DNA of 64,000 nt from the NCBI GenBank assembly GCA_034926785.1, contig JAYFQU010000023.1, positions 10,211-74,210 on the forward strand, given 5' to 3'. Shown here in pieces: positions 34,489-43,019 of the stretch. Source of the DNA: UBA7703 sp034926785. GTDB lineage: Bacteria > Bacillota > Clostridia > Christensenellales > CAG-138. A program made the position numbers and the translations under genes. How positions within the stretch are numbered: the stretch's first letter is position 1; each line of letters starts with the position of its first letter. The notes beneath the pieces were generated by a model. It did no database searches, was not told the DNA's origin, and saw nothing but the letters and a program-made list of their open reading frames with translations.

Positions 34489-35418
34489 ATGAGGCTTGTC
34501 GTCTTGGTTTGCACCATTGCGGTATTTCTTTCTCTGCTTGCACTATTGAGCGGCGTTGGAAAGCGAATCGATCTCATGCGCCGCCGCTTTGCTCAGGTTC
34601 AGGAAACCGAGCGCATATATAGCGATGATGAACTGAGAAAATCCTTTTCCGAACGCGTCATCCGCCCGGCGATGAACCAAATTGCCAATTTGGTTCGCCG
34701 AACGGCCGGGAAAAGAAAGGTCGCCGGTCCAAGCAAAGCCAACCAGAAACTCGAAAAACAGATCAAAGCTTCCGGCCTTCCGGTGACGATGCAGGAGTTC
34801 AACTTCATCAAAAGCACGCTGATGCTTCTGTTTCTCGTTGGCGGCATTGTGATCTTCCTGCTCGCGCCCATTGATATCATGTATCGTTTGCTGATTTTGC
34901 TCGTCATGGCAAATATTCCGATGTATGGATCCGGCATCTTCCTCCGCTCCTGCGTGAAGGCGCGTAAGGAATCCATCTCGCACGATCTGCCGGACGTCAT
35001 GGATGTTCTGGTTGTCAGCCTGGAGGCCGGTCTTGGACTGGATTCGGCGATTGTTCGGCAGTACGCCAAGAATAAGTCAATCGTACTCACCGAATTAAAC
35101 AATGCCATTCGCGAGGTGCAGATGGGCGTTCCGCGCCGGACAGCGCTCAAAGAGATGGCAGACCGTTGCGACGTTAAGGAGATGACGGTATTTGTCACCG
35201 CGCTTTTACAGGCGGATCAGTTGGGCACATCGGTGAAAAATGTGCTGCAGGTACAGTCCGAGCGTCTTCGCGTAGAGCGAAAACAAGCCATACAGGCAAA
35301 GGCGGCAAAAGCACCGATCAAAATCATGCTGCCGACAGTCCTGTTCATCTTCCCCGTGATATTCATCATTCTGCTCGGCCCGGCCGTTGTCGATATGATG
35401 GCAACGTTTGGTAAATGA
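34489..35418 (+). CDS. tadC: Tad pilus inner-membrane platform protein TadC
   Basis: 309 residues; T2SF domain: HDLPDVMDVLVVSLEAGLGLDSAI, EMTVFVTALLQADQLGTSVKNVLQVQ and a C-terminal KIMLPTVLFIFPVIFIILLGPA helix. AAAGGAG lies 7 bases upstream of the ATG; it follows tadB by 15 bases. Confidence 0.92.
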   Translation: MRLVVLVCTIAVFLSLLALLSGVGKRIDLMRRRFAQVQETERIYSDDELRKSFSERVIRPAMNQIANLVRRTAGKRKVAGPSKANQKLEKQIKASGLPVTMQEFNFIKSTLMLLFLVGGIVIFLLAPIDIMYRLLILLVMANIPMYGSGIFLRSCVKARKESISHDLPDVMDVLVVSLEAGLGLDSAIVRQYAKNKSIVLTELNNAIREVQMGVPRRTALKEMADRCDVKEMTVFVTALLQADQLGTSVKNVLQVQSERLRVERKQAIQAKAAKAPIKIMLPTVLFIFPVIFIILLGPAVVDMMATFGK

Positions 35419-35428
35419 GGTAACAAAC

Positions 35429-35773
35429 ATGAAGATACTCCAAATCCGAAAGAACGGAACAACAATCGCCAATGTGTGGCACGCAAACGGATATTTCACG
35501 CGGCTTCGTGGACTATTGGGCCGCACGCTGGATCGGGACGGCGGGCTGATGCTCTCGCCCTGCTCCAGCATCCATACGATCGGCATGCGATATGCCATTG
35601 ACGCCGTCTATCTGGATCGGGGGTTTCGCGTGTTGCGGGTGGATCAGGCGATCCAACCCGGCAAGGTATGCAAAGCCCAGCATGGCGCGCGGCATATTCT
35701 CGAACTGCCGGAAGGAATGGCGTCATTAAGCAATATTTCATCTGGAGATATTCTGGAGGTAACCCATGGATGA
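35429..35773 (+). CDS. DUF192 family protein
   Basis: 114 residues from ATG 35429 (GAGGT 7 bases upstream; a TTG seven codons earlier is less likely). FTRLRGLLGRTLDRDGGLMLSPCSSIHTIGM is the DUF192 core (split RGLLGR and SIHTIGM), with DAVYLDRGFRVLRVD and a final GDILEV. Members are small beta-rich proteins of unknown function that often neighbour Tad loci. Overlaps the next gene by 8 bases. Confidence 0.85.
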   Translation: MKILQIRKNGTTIANVWHANGYFTRLRGLLGRTLDRDGGLMLSPCSSIHTIGMRYAIDAVYLDRGFRVLRVDQAIQPGKVCKAQHGARHILELPEGMASLSNISSGDILEVTHG

Positions 35774-36677
35774 ACGATTAGACCGAAGCGAACGCGGAAT
35801 TGACTCGCTGCGCAGCCGGATGGATGCGGACGCGCGTTTTCGCCGCGTAATATCCGGCTACGATCCGCAGGATGTCCGCTCATACGTTGAGAATGTTAAG
35901 CGGATTTTTTCGCAGCAGGCGATGGCGGCAAAGCAGGAGCAGGAGACCTTGATTGCGCAGTTGGACTCAGCTAAAAGTGAGCTTCAGGCAAGGAACTGCG
36001 GAATTAAAAAGCTAAAGGAGCTATTGCTCGAGCGCGAAACGCAACTGACCAACTCAAATATGCGGATTAACGCGCTGCTCCAGACCGTGAAAGCGCACGG
36101 CGCGGAGCGGGAAGAGTTGGAGCGGTTGCGCCAGGAGATTGCATCCAGCGGCAGCGCGGAGCGCCTTCAGGCGTTGGAGCGCGAAGCGCAGCGGCAGCGC
36201 GCCGCCGTTGCACAGGCGACAAGCCTTGTAGAAACGTGGAAGGAGGAGCGCGAACGCCTGCTTGCGGAAAATGAGCGCCTGCATCAGGAAGTGAGTTATC
36301 TGCGCTCCATCGCCATGTTCCCCATGCCGGAGCAGGAAGCGCCCCATATCTTTGCGTTCCCTGCCGCGCCAGGCGTTACAGCGGTGCCCGGCCGGCAGCA
36401 ATATGCGGATGTCATCGCCGCCGAGAACCGGTTCGCAGCGCAGGCGGCCACGTCCCAGCCCGCAGCGTCCCAATCCGCCGGTTCGCAGCAGAAGGATTTT
36501 GCGCAGATTGCGGATAAACTCGCAACTATGTTCGCAGAAGCGTATCAATTGGTCAGCCAGTTCAGAACTGCGCAGGAACCGCAGCCCGAGCCGCAGCAGC
36601 AGCGCCCCACCCAGCCATATATGCAGATTTTGCGTCCCGATGGCGGGAATGTGGACAACGTCTACAACAGAAAATAG
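35766..36677 (+). CDS. DivIVA-like coiled-coil protein in the pilus locus
   Basis: 303 residues. Residues 24-52 (FRRVISGYDPQDVRSYVENVKRIF) resemble the membrane-curvature-sensing N-terminal segment of DivIVA/GpsB proteins. A long heptad-type coiled coil follows (about 50-175: LERLRQEIASS, LEREAQRQRAAVAQ, ERERLLAENERLHQEVSYL), then a Pro/Ala/Gln-rich tail with a short helix (DFAQIADKLATMFAEAYQLVSQF). I infer a polar scaffold for the pilus machine, but a role in division or growth is possible. GGAGGT precedes the ATG. Confidence 0.7.
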   Translation: MDERLDRSERGIDSLRSRMDADARFRRVISGYDPQDVRSYVENVKRIFSQQAMAAKQEQETLIAQLDSAKSELQARNCGIKKLKELLLERETQLTNSNMRINALLQTVKAHGAEREELERLRQEIASSGSAERLQALEREAQRQRAAVAQATSLVETWKEERERLLAENERLHQEVSYLRSIAMFPMPEQEAPHIFAFPAAPGVTAVPGRQQYADVIAAENRFAAQAATSQPAASQSAGSQQKDFAQIADKLATMFAEAYQLVSQFRTAQEPQPEPQQQRPTQPYMQILRPDGGNVDNVYNRK

Positions 36678-36845
36678 ATGTGCGCAAGAGATGATAAAGC
36701 GGTCCACCATGCGTAGTCGGTCGGGTCACAGGCGGCCTTACCCCTGCGCATTTTAATTGTTACAGCACGCGATTCCCACCCGCTGTAGGCGGCGCATCCC
36801 CCGCGCGTTTCAAAAGGGTTGGCAGCGTTGAATAGTGAGGTTGAT

Positions 36846-38375
36846 ATGAAGCAAAAGGCAAGCACAACGGTTATCATGCGTCAGGATTCCCTCGCGCCGT
36901 TATTGGCGAAGGATGGGGCTCGCCCGGGGTGGAAATCCCGCCTGCCTCTACTCCTGCTGCTTTTTTTGCCGTGCCTCTTTTTGCGTGCTTCCCTGGATAA
37001 CGATCTATGGTTTCTGCTCAACAGCGGGCGCTATGTACTCGCGCATGGAATTCCCGTCGTCGAGCCGTTTACCCTGCATCATAACATGGCTTTTCTGATG
37101 CAACAGTGGCTTGCCGCCGTCGTATTCTGGCTAATCTATTCCAGTCTGGGGGCCTATGGCGTGCTCGCGTTCATCTGCCTGCTGTTTCTCTGCATTGTTT
37201 GGGTTACCTACCGTTTGACGATGCTCCTCTCCCGTCAGAATTTTTTCGCTTCGTTTGTAACAACTCTGTTGATCGCCGTGCTGCTGACGCAGTTTTTCAT
37301 CACGCGCCCGATCATTTTCACCCTGCTGATTCTGATCCTGGAACTCTATTTTCTGGAGTGCTTTATCGCCTCGCACAAGGTCTCCTTTCTTTTCCCGCTG
37401 CCCATACTTTCGGCGCTGCTGATCAACTTTCAAGCCGCTATGTGGCCCATGCAGTTTATCCTGCTCCTGCCCTATGCGATTGATTCCTTTCACTTTAAGG
37501 TCGGGCGGATTCAAGGCCAGGGATATCCCAAACGGTTCTTTTTCCCTGCGGTTTTGCTGATGCTTGCCGCGGGGTTCGCTAACCCGTATGGATTTCGCGC
37601 GATGACCTATCTGTTTCGTTCCTATGGATACTCGGAGTTTTCACTGATCGACGAAATGAAGCCCGCCAACATCAACACGTTTCTTGGATTGGTCACCTTT
37701 GGCACCATCCTTGCCGTGCTTGCGGTATATCTATTTCATAAGGATGCGAAAACGCGGCTTCGCTATGCGCTATTAACGTTCGGAACGGCGATACTGTCGC
37801 TTTCCGCCATGCGAAACTATGTCGTTTTCCTCCTTTGCGGCGTCTTCCCGCTGACATATGTGCTTCGGGATATAAAGCCGCCTGCGCTCGAAGCGAACCC
37901 CTCCAAATCCGTCAAACGCTTAAGGGTGGTTCTTCTCGTGTGTTTCACGCTGGCTATGATCTGTCTTGCGAAAATACAGGTAAGCAGTATTCGGAAAGCC
38001 AACCTGCCCCCGCCCATTGCGGCGCCGGTAAACTTTCTGCTCGAAACGGAGGATCCCGAAAACGTTATACTCTATACCGGTTATAATGACGGCGCGTATG
38101 CCGAATATATGGGGTTTGCTCCCTATATCGATGCCAGAGCAGAGGTGTTTGTCCCTAAAAACAATGGCCAGAGCGATATCATGAAAGAATATTGCCAGAT
38201 GCTGCTTGGGAAAAAATACTACAAAGAGGTGCTGGATCAGTATCATTTTACCCACCTTCTGGTTTCCAAGGCGGATATCTTGAGCACGTATCTCCCCTAT
38301 GATACGGATTATCATCTGGTCTATCAGGATGAGCAGTATTCGGTTTACCGGTTGATCAATCCTTTGGCTTCATAG
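36846..38375 (+). CDS. Polytopic membrane protein of unknown function, GT-C glycosyltransferase-like
   Basis: 509 residues from ATG 36846 (GAGG 5 bases upstream; a TTG nine codons earlier is in frame). About 11-12 membrane helices and a soluble C-terminal part. After the first helix there is a loop SLDNDLWFLLNSGRYVLAHGIPVVEPFT, similar to the D-x-W/H loop of GT-C-type lipid-linked sugar transferases. C-terminal YTGYNDGAYAEYMGF...IDARAEVF also resembles that family. It lies between the pilus platform genes and the TadG-like genes, so it might glycosylate pilus or surface proteins. Function not established. Confidence 0.6.
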   Translation: MKQKASTTVIMRQDSLAPLLAKDGARPGWKSRLPLLLLLFLPCLFLRASLDNDLWFLLNSGRYVLAHGIPVVEPFTLHHNMAFLMQQWLAAVVFWLIYSSLGAYGVLAFICLLFLCIVWVTYRLTMLLSRQNFFASFVTTLLIAVLLTQFFITRPIIFTLLILILELYFLECFIASHKVSFLFPLPILSALLINFQAAMWPMQFILLLPYAIDSFHFKVGRIQGQGYPKRFFFPAVLLMLAAGFANPYGFRAMTYLFRSYGYSEFSLIDEMKPANINTFLGLVTFGTILAVLAVYLFHKDAKTRLRYALLTFGTAILSLSAMRNYVVFLLCGVFPLTYVLRDIKPPALEANPSKSVKRLRVVLLVCFTLAMICLAKIQVSSIRKANLPPPIAAPVNFLLETEDPENVILYTGYNDGAYAEYMGFAPYIDARAEVFVPKNNGQSDIMKEYCQMLLGKKYYKEVLDQYHFTHLLVSKADILSTYLPYDTDYHLVYQDEQYSVYRLINPLAS

Positions 38376-38501
38376 CCGGGTACTGGCGTAAAGATGTTGG
38401 ATCGTTTATCTGAACTTCCTGATTCGGCTGATAAAACGCTTTTCGTCCGTCTATTTGGCAGGCAAAGGCAGGTTCCGTCCGGTTTATTACATTGTAACCG
38501 G

Positions 38502-38529
38502 TTGACTTTTTCGGTTGAATTACTATACT
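38502..38529 (+). promoter_or_regulatory. Promoter of TadG-like gene 1
   Basis: TTGACT (38502-38507), 16-base spacer, TATACT (38524-38529), 114 bases before the start at 38643. The same two hexamers with the same spacing precede the paralogue at 40015. Confidence 0.65.
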
Positions 38530-38642
38530 CATTGTTATATACAAAATGAGTTTAACCCTTAATAGCTGCCGAGTAAGGCCGCTAACGTTCGTAGAGGGAA
38601 GTCCATGATCCATGAATGCGACGATTCGTCAGGAGGATGTAT

Positions 38643-39782
38643 ATGCGATCCGTTTGGAAGTGGTTGAAGGGTGAGGGCGGTCAATCCACCATCATCATTG
38701 CTGTGTCCATGGTTGTGCTGTGTGGGTTTGCCGCGCTTGCAATCGATGTAAGCAGGCTATCCGTAGAGCAGAACCAGTTGCAGAACGCCGCAGATGCGGC
38801 CGCTCTTGCCGGGGCGCGATCTCTGCCATCCTCCACAACCGCGAAAAGCCAGGCCATTCACTATGCCGGGGTCAATGGCGTCCCAGCCGCCAATACAACC
38901 GTTAATACCCCTTACAACAGCAATTCTTCCAAGATCGAGGTAATCTGTAAAGGGACGGTTCGCTACACATTTGCGCGCGTACTCGGTCTGCAATCCAAGC
39001 AGGTTTCCGCACGCGCAGTCGCAGAGAAACGGGGCTTGAGCGGCGGCGCGTTCGGCTACGCGGTCTTCTCCGGCAGCACCACGGATTTGATGCAGTTCAA
39101 CTCCAGTTCTCTGGATATCTCCGGCAGCACACATTCAAATGCCGATTTTCAGATGAGCGGCACACTGCAAAAGATATCGGGCAATGCGGAGGCCGTGAAA
39201 AACTTCGCCTCTTATGTCTCCTCCATCACCATCGGCGGTACCTGTCAGGGGTCCTCTATCACCATTTCCGGCAGCACCATCAACGTGCCAAACCGCGTAA
39301 CCAGCCCGGCAACCGTCATTGCGATGCCGGATTTTTCCGCGGATGTCAAGAGCGAGGCCGCCGCGGCAGGCACCTATTACACCTCATCCAAGCTCTATAA
39401 CGGCGGTACGATTAACGTGGATTCCTCCATCTATGTGGACGGCGGATCGCTCACCATCGCCGGAAGCAGTTTTTCCGGTCAAGGATGCATGGTGGCAACA
39501 GGCAATATCCAACTCAACGGCAGTCTGATTCGCTCTTCGTCCAGCTCCTCGGTCTGCCTCTACTCCAAAAATGGAGATATCCAATTCAATACCTCCGGCC
39601 TGCAGGTGGATGGTATCGTGTACGCGCCGAATGGGTTTATCCAGATCAACGCTTCTGACATCACCATCAATGGCCGTATAATCGCAAAAAAGGTTCAGAT
39701 CAACGGCAGCAATGTGAAGATCACTTCGTCCACGGGAGATTTAGCCTGTCTGCCAGGCACGTCCGTGGTCCTCGTAGAGTAG
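38643..39782 (+). CDS. TadG-like pilus-associated protein 1 with C-terminal beta-helix-like domain
   Basis: 379 residues from ATG 38643 (GGAGG upstream). N-terminus MRSVWKWLKGEGGQSTIIIA, then VSMVVLCGFAALAIDVSRLSVEQNQLQNAADAAALAGA (split), the Tad-G N-terminal domain with one membrane helix. The rest is Ser/Gly/Asn/Ile-rich with a repeating pattern of short strands (DISGSTHSNADF, TINVDSSIYVDGGSLTIAGSS, IQLNGSL, IQFNTSG, IQINASDITINGRI, VQINGSNVKI) typical of a right-handed beta-helix. Expected at the cell surface. Paralogue of the next gene. Confidence 0.85.
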   Translation: MRSVWKWLKGEGGQSTIIIAVSMVVLCGFAALAIDVSRLSVEQNQLQNAADAAALAGARSLPSSTTAKSQAIHYAGVNGVPAANTTVNTPYNSNSSKIEVICKGTVRYTFARVLGLQSKQVSARAVAEKRGLSGGAFGYAVFSGSTTDLMQFNSSSLDISGSTHSNADFQMSGTLQKISGNAEAVKNFASYVSSITIGGTCQGSSITISGSTINVPNRVTSPATVIAMPDFSADVKSEAAAAGTYYTSSKLYNGGTINVDSSIYVDGGSLTIAGSSFSGQGCMVATGNIQLNGSLIRSSSSSSVCLYSKNGDIQFNTSGLQVDGIVYAPNGFIQINASDITINGRIIAKKVQINGSNVKITSSTGDLACLPGTSVVLVE

Positions 39783-39868
39783 TTTCCCCTAAAAGAGCAT
39801 TCATGCTTTGTCACATGACTTGGGCAGTCCCTCTCATGATTCGGGCTTGACGCGATTGAATTCTACAC

Positions 39869-39898
39869 AAAAGGCGTGAAAAGATTCACGCCTTTTTT
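39869..39898 (+). terminator. Rho-independent terminator after TadG-like gene 1
   Basis: AAAAGGCGTGAA (39869-39880), AAGA loop, TTCACGCCTTTT continuing into a T6 run to 39898. Perfect 12-bp stem. The remainder of 39783-40161 holds the promoter of the next gene. Confidence 0.93.
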
Positions 39899-40014
39899 GT
39901 CTCTCCTCTGCTGTTCCGCGCCGCACCGCACAGATCTGCTGTCTTTCGAATTGCTTTTTATTACATATCCGTTTCTTTATTCTATAATTCCATTGGATTG
40001 TTTCGTCACATTTC

Positions 40015-40042
40015 TTGACTTTTACCGCTGAACTCATATACT
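40015..40042 (+). promoter_or_regulatory. Promoter of TadG-like gene 2
   Basis: TTGACT (40015-40020), 16-base spacer, TATACT (40037-40042), 120 bases before the start at 40162; flanking bases also resemble the promoter at 38502. Confidence 0.65.
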
Positions 40043-40161
40043 CATATTTAGATGTCAGGTTGCAGCCCGTCATCATAGCGCAGATCTCTTCAAACAGATA
40101 TAGAGTGTGCCTGCGAACAATTTACTTGAGATTGAGTGTTCATCCACTCCGGAGGATTCGT

Positions 40162-41295
40162 ATGCGATCAATCAGAGCATGGCTAAAAGGGGAGTCGGGA
40201 CAGTCTGCAATCATAGTCGCTATATCGATGGTTGTACTGTGTGGATTTGCCGCGCTTGCCATAGACATCGGTCGAATCTCGGTGACGAGGGGCCAACTGC
40301 AAAACGCGGCCGATGCTGCCGCGCTCGCAGGCGCGCAGGCGCTGCCAACCGCCGCTGCCGCGCAATCCCAGGCGGTACTCTATGCGGGAATCAACGGCGT
40401 ATCGGCCGCAAACACCACCGCCACAACCCCGTTCAGCGGAACCTCCTCAAAGATCGAGGTGGTTTGCCGGGGAACGGTGCCCTATACGTTCGCGCGGGTG
40501 TTTGGATTATCTGCCAAAGATATTTCCGCGCGCTCCGTTGCGCAGAAGCAAGGGATGAGCGGCGGCGCATTCGGATATGCCATTTTTTCCGGAAGTACGC
40601 TGGATCTCATGCAGATGAGTTCGCAGAATTTGACGATTGACGGCAGTGTACATTCCAATGCGGATATCCTGTTAACCGGTACCGTCAAGATCACCGGCAA
40701 TGCGGAATCCGTCAAGAGTTTTTCCGCTTATGTTACCTCTATTATCGTCGGAGGAACTTGTCAGGGATCCTCCATCTCCGTGTCCGGAGGTTCCATCAAT
40801 GTACCAACCCGCATCTCCAGCCCGGCGGTAACCATCGCGATGCCGGATTTTTCTACCGAATTGAAAGAGGATGCTTCGGCAGGGGGCAGCTATTTTACCA
40901 CTTCAAAAACATATAGCGCCGGAATCATCAGTTTGGATTCCCCGATCTATGTGGACGGCGGTTCGCTCACCTTAAACGGCAACAGCTTCACCGGTCAGGG
41001 GTGCATGGTCGCGACGGGTAATATTCAGGTGAACGGAAATTTGACCCGTTCAGGCTCCAGCTCCTCCATCTGCCTGTATTCGAAAACCGGGGATATCCAA
41101 ATCAACACTTCGGTTTCACGAATCGATGGCAGCCTCTATGCGCCAAACGGAATCATACAGATCAACGGAAATGTCACGATCAATGGAAGAATTATCGCCA
41201 AGAAGGTTCAAATCAACGGCAGCACGGTCAATATCATCTCCTCTTCAGGCGATCTGGCATGCCTCCCCGGAACCTCCGTCAGCCTGGTTGAATAG
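40162..41295 (+). CDS. TadG-like pilus-associated protein 2 with C-terminal beta-helix-like domain
   Basis: 377 residues from ATG 40162 (GGAGG upstream; a longer in-frame frame lacks a site). Tad-G N-terminal domain MRSIRAWLKGESGQSAIIVA followed by ISMVVLCGFAALAIDIGRISV, then the same strand-repeat domain as its upstream neighbour, alignable without gaps over long stretches (for example YVDGGSLT, GQGCMVATGNIQ, INGRIIAKKVQINGS, GDLACLPGTSV). Clearly a tandem duplication that has diverged mostly in surface Ser/Thr/Asn positions. Confidence 0.86.
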   Translation: MRSIRAWLKGESGQSAIIVAISMVVLCGFAALAIDIGRISVTRGQLQNAADAAALAGAQALPTAAAAQSQAVLYAGINGVSAANTTATTPFSGTSSKIEVVCRGTVPYTFARVFGLSAKDISARSVAQKQGMSGGAFGYAIFSGSTLDLMQMSSQNLTIDGSVHSNADILLTGTVKITGNAESVKSFSAYVTSIIVGGTCQGSSISVSGGSINVPTRISSPAVTIAMPDFSTELKEDASAGGSYFTTSKTYSAGIISLDSPIYVDGGSLTLNGNSFTGQGCMVATGNIQVNGNLTRSGSSSSICLYSKTGDIQINTSVSRIDGSLYAPNGIIQINGNVTINGRIIAKKVQINGSTVNIISSSGDLACLPGTSVSLVE

Positions 41296-41323
41296 CCGCG
41301 CCGGGTCATTAAAAAAGACAGAA

Positions 41324-41352
41324 CGCACGACCGATTTCTCGTGCGCTTTTTT
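41324..41352 (+). terminator. Bidirectional terminator after TadG-like gene 2
   Basis: CGCACGA (41324-41330) pairs with TCGTGCG (41339-41345), followed by T6 at 41347-41352; an A6 run at 41311 lies on the other side. It separates convergent genes and has no repeat element inserted. Confidence 0.85.
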
Positions 41353-41489
41353 CTTTATCAAACGGTTTGCCCATGCTTCCAGATACCCCGGCAGGGGTTG
41401 CCGCCAATGAAAGCAACCTCGTTCGCCCTCTATACTGAAAATGGCCAAGCAAAACGCGAGGTTCATTCCCGCAGCCGGTTCTATTTTTC

Positions 41490-42203
41490 TTAAACGGGTT
41501 GATCCGTCCTGGACTCCTTTTTGACGAGCCGGATGACTATGATATACATTGCGACGACAAACACCAGGAACAAAAGCGCGGCAAGAAGCGTGCCGAGCAG
41601 CGCGCAGGCGTCGTAAAATCCATGCAGCAGCACCGCCGACAGAAAGCCCGCCCAGAGATTCAGTCGCTTGCCGCGCGCGTTTCCCGCATCGGCGCAGAGC
41701 TTTGCCCGCGCGTAAAAATAGCCCATGAACACAGCAAACCCCATATGCGCCGGAATGGAAAGCACCGCGCGCAAAAACGCCGTCGTCAGGCCATATCCCA
41801 TGACGTAGCTGATGTTCTCAAACGCGGCGAACCCAAGCGAGACGAACACCGCGTAGACGATGCCGTCAAAGCGGTAGTTAAAGTTTGGGTCGCGCCAGGT
41901 GCGCCAATAGAGAAAGACGAACTTTGCCCCCTCCTCTACCACGGCGACCACGAGAAACGCCATGATGATGGTATGCGCGGGATCATCCTCTCCTAGAAAG
42001 CGCGAGAGAATGCTCTGACCGATGGACTCCAGCATGACGGCGAACAGCGCCGCCGTAACGCCGAGAAAGACGAGGCTGACGAGCATCCCTTTCGGTTCTT
42101 TCTCGATCGTGTCCTTGCGGTAGATATAACGCATTAAAAAGAGCGCGGGCAACAGCGCCGCGACGAGATAGATCACCACCGTTGCAATGCTTGGCAATAC
42201 CAT
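41490..42203 (-). CDS. PrsW-family intramembrane metalloprotease-like protein
   Basis: 237 residues from ATG 42203 (AAAGGA 8 bases upstream; ATG 42209 is too close to it). Polytopic membrane protein with the family motifs VVEEGAKFVF (metal-binding Glu pair), GFAAFENISYV, IPAHMGFAVFMGYFYARAK and LHGFYDA. PrsW proteins cleave anti-sigma factors in Bacillus; here no anti-sigma gene is nearby, so the target is unknown. Confidence 0.88.
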   Translation of the reverse strand: MVLPSIATVVIYLVAALLPALFLMRYIYRKDTIEKEPKGMLVSLVFLGVTAALFAVMLESIGQSILSRFLGEDDPAHTIIMAFLVVAVVEEGAKFVFLYWRTWRDPNFNYRFDGIVYAVFVSLGFAAFENISYVMGYGLTTAFLRAVLSIPAHMGFAVFMGYFYARAKLCADAGNARGKRLNLWAGFLSAVLLHGFYDACALLGTLLAALLFLVFVVAMYIIVIRLVKKESRTDQPV

Positions 42204-42245
42204 AAGCATATCCTTTTCGCCTCTCCGTGCTTCCTGTTCGACGTG

Positions 42246-42722
42246 TTATGCGTTCGGGTTCTTGAGGTTTCTGCGCTTTCCCGTCACCTCGTCGAGTATG
42301 ACGCGGTTGACCGCCGTGACGGCGATCACCTCCGCGCGGCAGACATAGCCCGGCCTGCCGCAGTGCTCCATCAAGAGGCCAAGTCCTTTCTCCGCCTCCG
42401 CGCCGCCGAGCAGTTCCACCGCCCCGTAACCGATCAGGCTTTCATAGTCGCAGGAGTATCCCCCGCCGGTCTCCCCGAATCCGTGACAGAGATCCGCTTC
42501 GATGCAGACGCGCGGGAGCGTTTTGAGCAGTTCCGCTCGCTTGCCGGCCTGCGCGCCGTGAAAATAGACCGCGATCCTGCCGCCAATCGTCTCATATCCG
42601 AACGAGACGGGGACGATATAGGGCGCGTCCGCGTCGCTGATACCAATTCGTATGGTATCGCAGCGTGAGAGCAGATCCATCATCTCTTCCAGCGATTTGA
42701 TTTCGCGCATTTCTTTCCGCAT
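42246..42722 (-). CDS. Pyridoxamine 5'-phosphate oxidase-fold FMN-binding protein (NimA-like)
   Basis: 158 residues from ATG 42722 (GGGAG 8 bases upstream). MRKEMREIKSLEEMMDLLSRCDTIRIG then PYIVPVSFGYE, IAVYFHGAQAGKRAELL and VCIEAD form the split-barrel flavin-binding fold; GYVCRAEVIAVTAVNRVILDEVTGK closes the barrel. Members with this layout include nitroimidazole reductase NimA and stress proteins; the substrate is unknown. Confidence 0.85.
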   Translation of the reverse strand: MRKEMREIKSLEEMMDLLSRCDTIRIGISDADAPYIVPVSFGYETIGGRIAVYFHGAQAGKRAELLKTLPRVCIEADLCHGFGETGGGYSCDYESLIGYGAVELLGGAEAEKGLGLLMEHCGRPGYVCRAEVIAVTAVNRVILDEVTGKRRNLKNPNA

Positions 42723-42897
42723 CCTGTTTTCTCCCGTTGTCATTCCAAGATGGTATCCCTCGATATGTCCTGCCGGAGCAGGGCGTATATACCAATTGAG
42801 AATACCATAAATCCTCTCACCAGAAAAGACGGACATGCTTTTGATTTTTTATACAGAGCCATCACGGAGCCTTGATACCGCTTCCTGTTTCCCCGTG

Positions 42898-42926
42898 TGG
42901 AAATCCGCGCGGGATTGTGCTATCAT
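42898..42926 (+). promoter_or_regulatory. Extended -10 promoter for the sugar-sensing operon
   Basis: TGGAAA (42898-42903), 17-base spacer ending in TGC, TATCAT (42921-42926); about 94 bases before the start at 43020. Confidence 0.5.
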
Positions 42927-43019
42927 TTTCTAAACCGGCCCTATCCGCCGCCCCGGGCGCCGCGCTTCGCCCCTGAGCCGATTGCTCCCAACCATTCTAG
43001 CGATAACGGGATGAATACG

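Noticed and set aside
36678..36845. Imperfect ATGCG.../...CGCAT hairpin with TTTTAATT between the DivIVA-like gene and the membrane-protein gene.
   Set aside because: The stem has several mismatches and a long loop; not strong enough to call a terminator.
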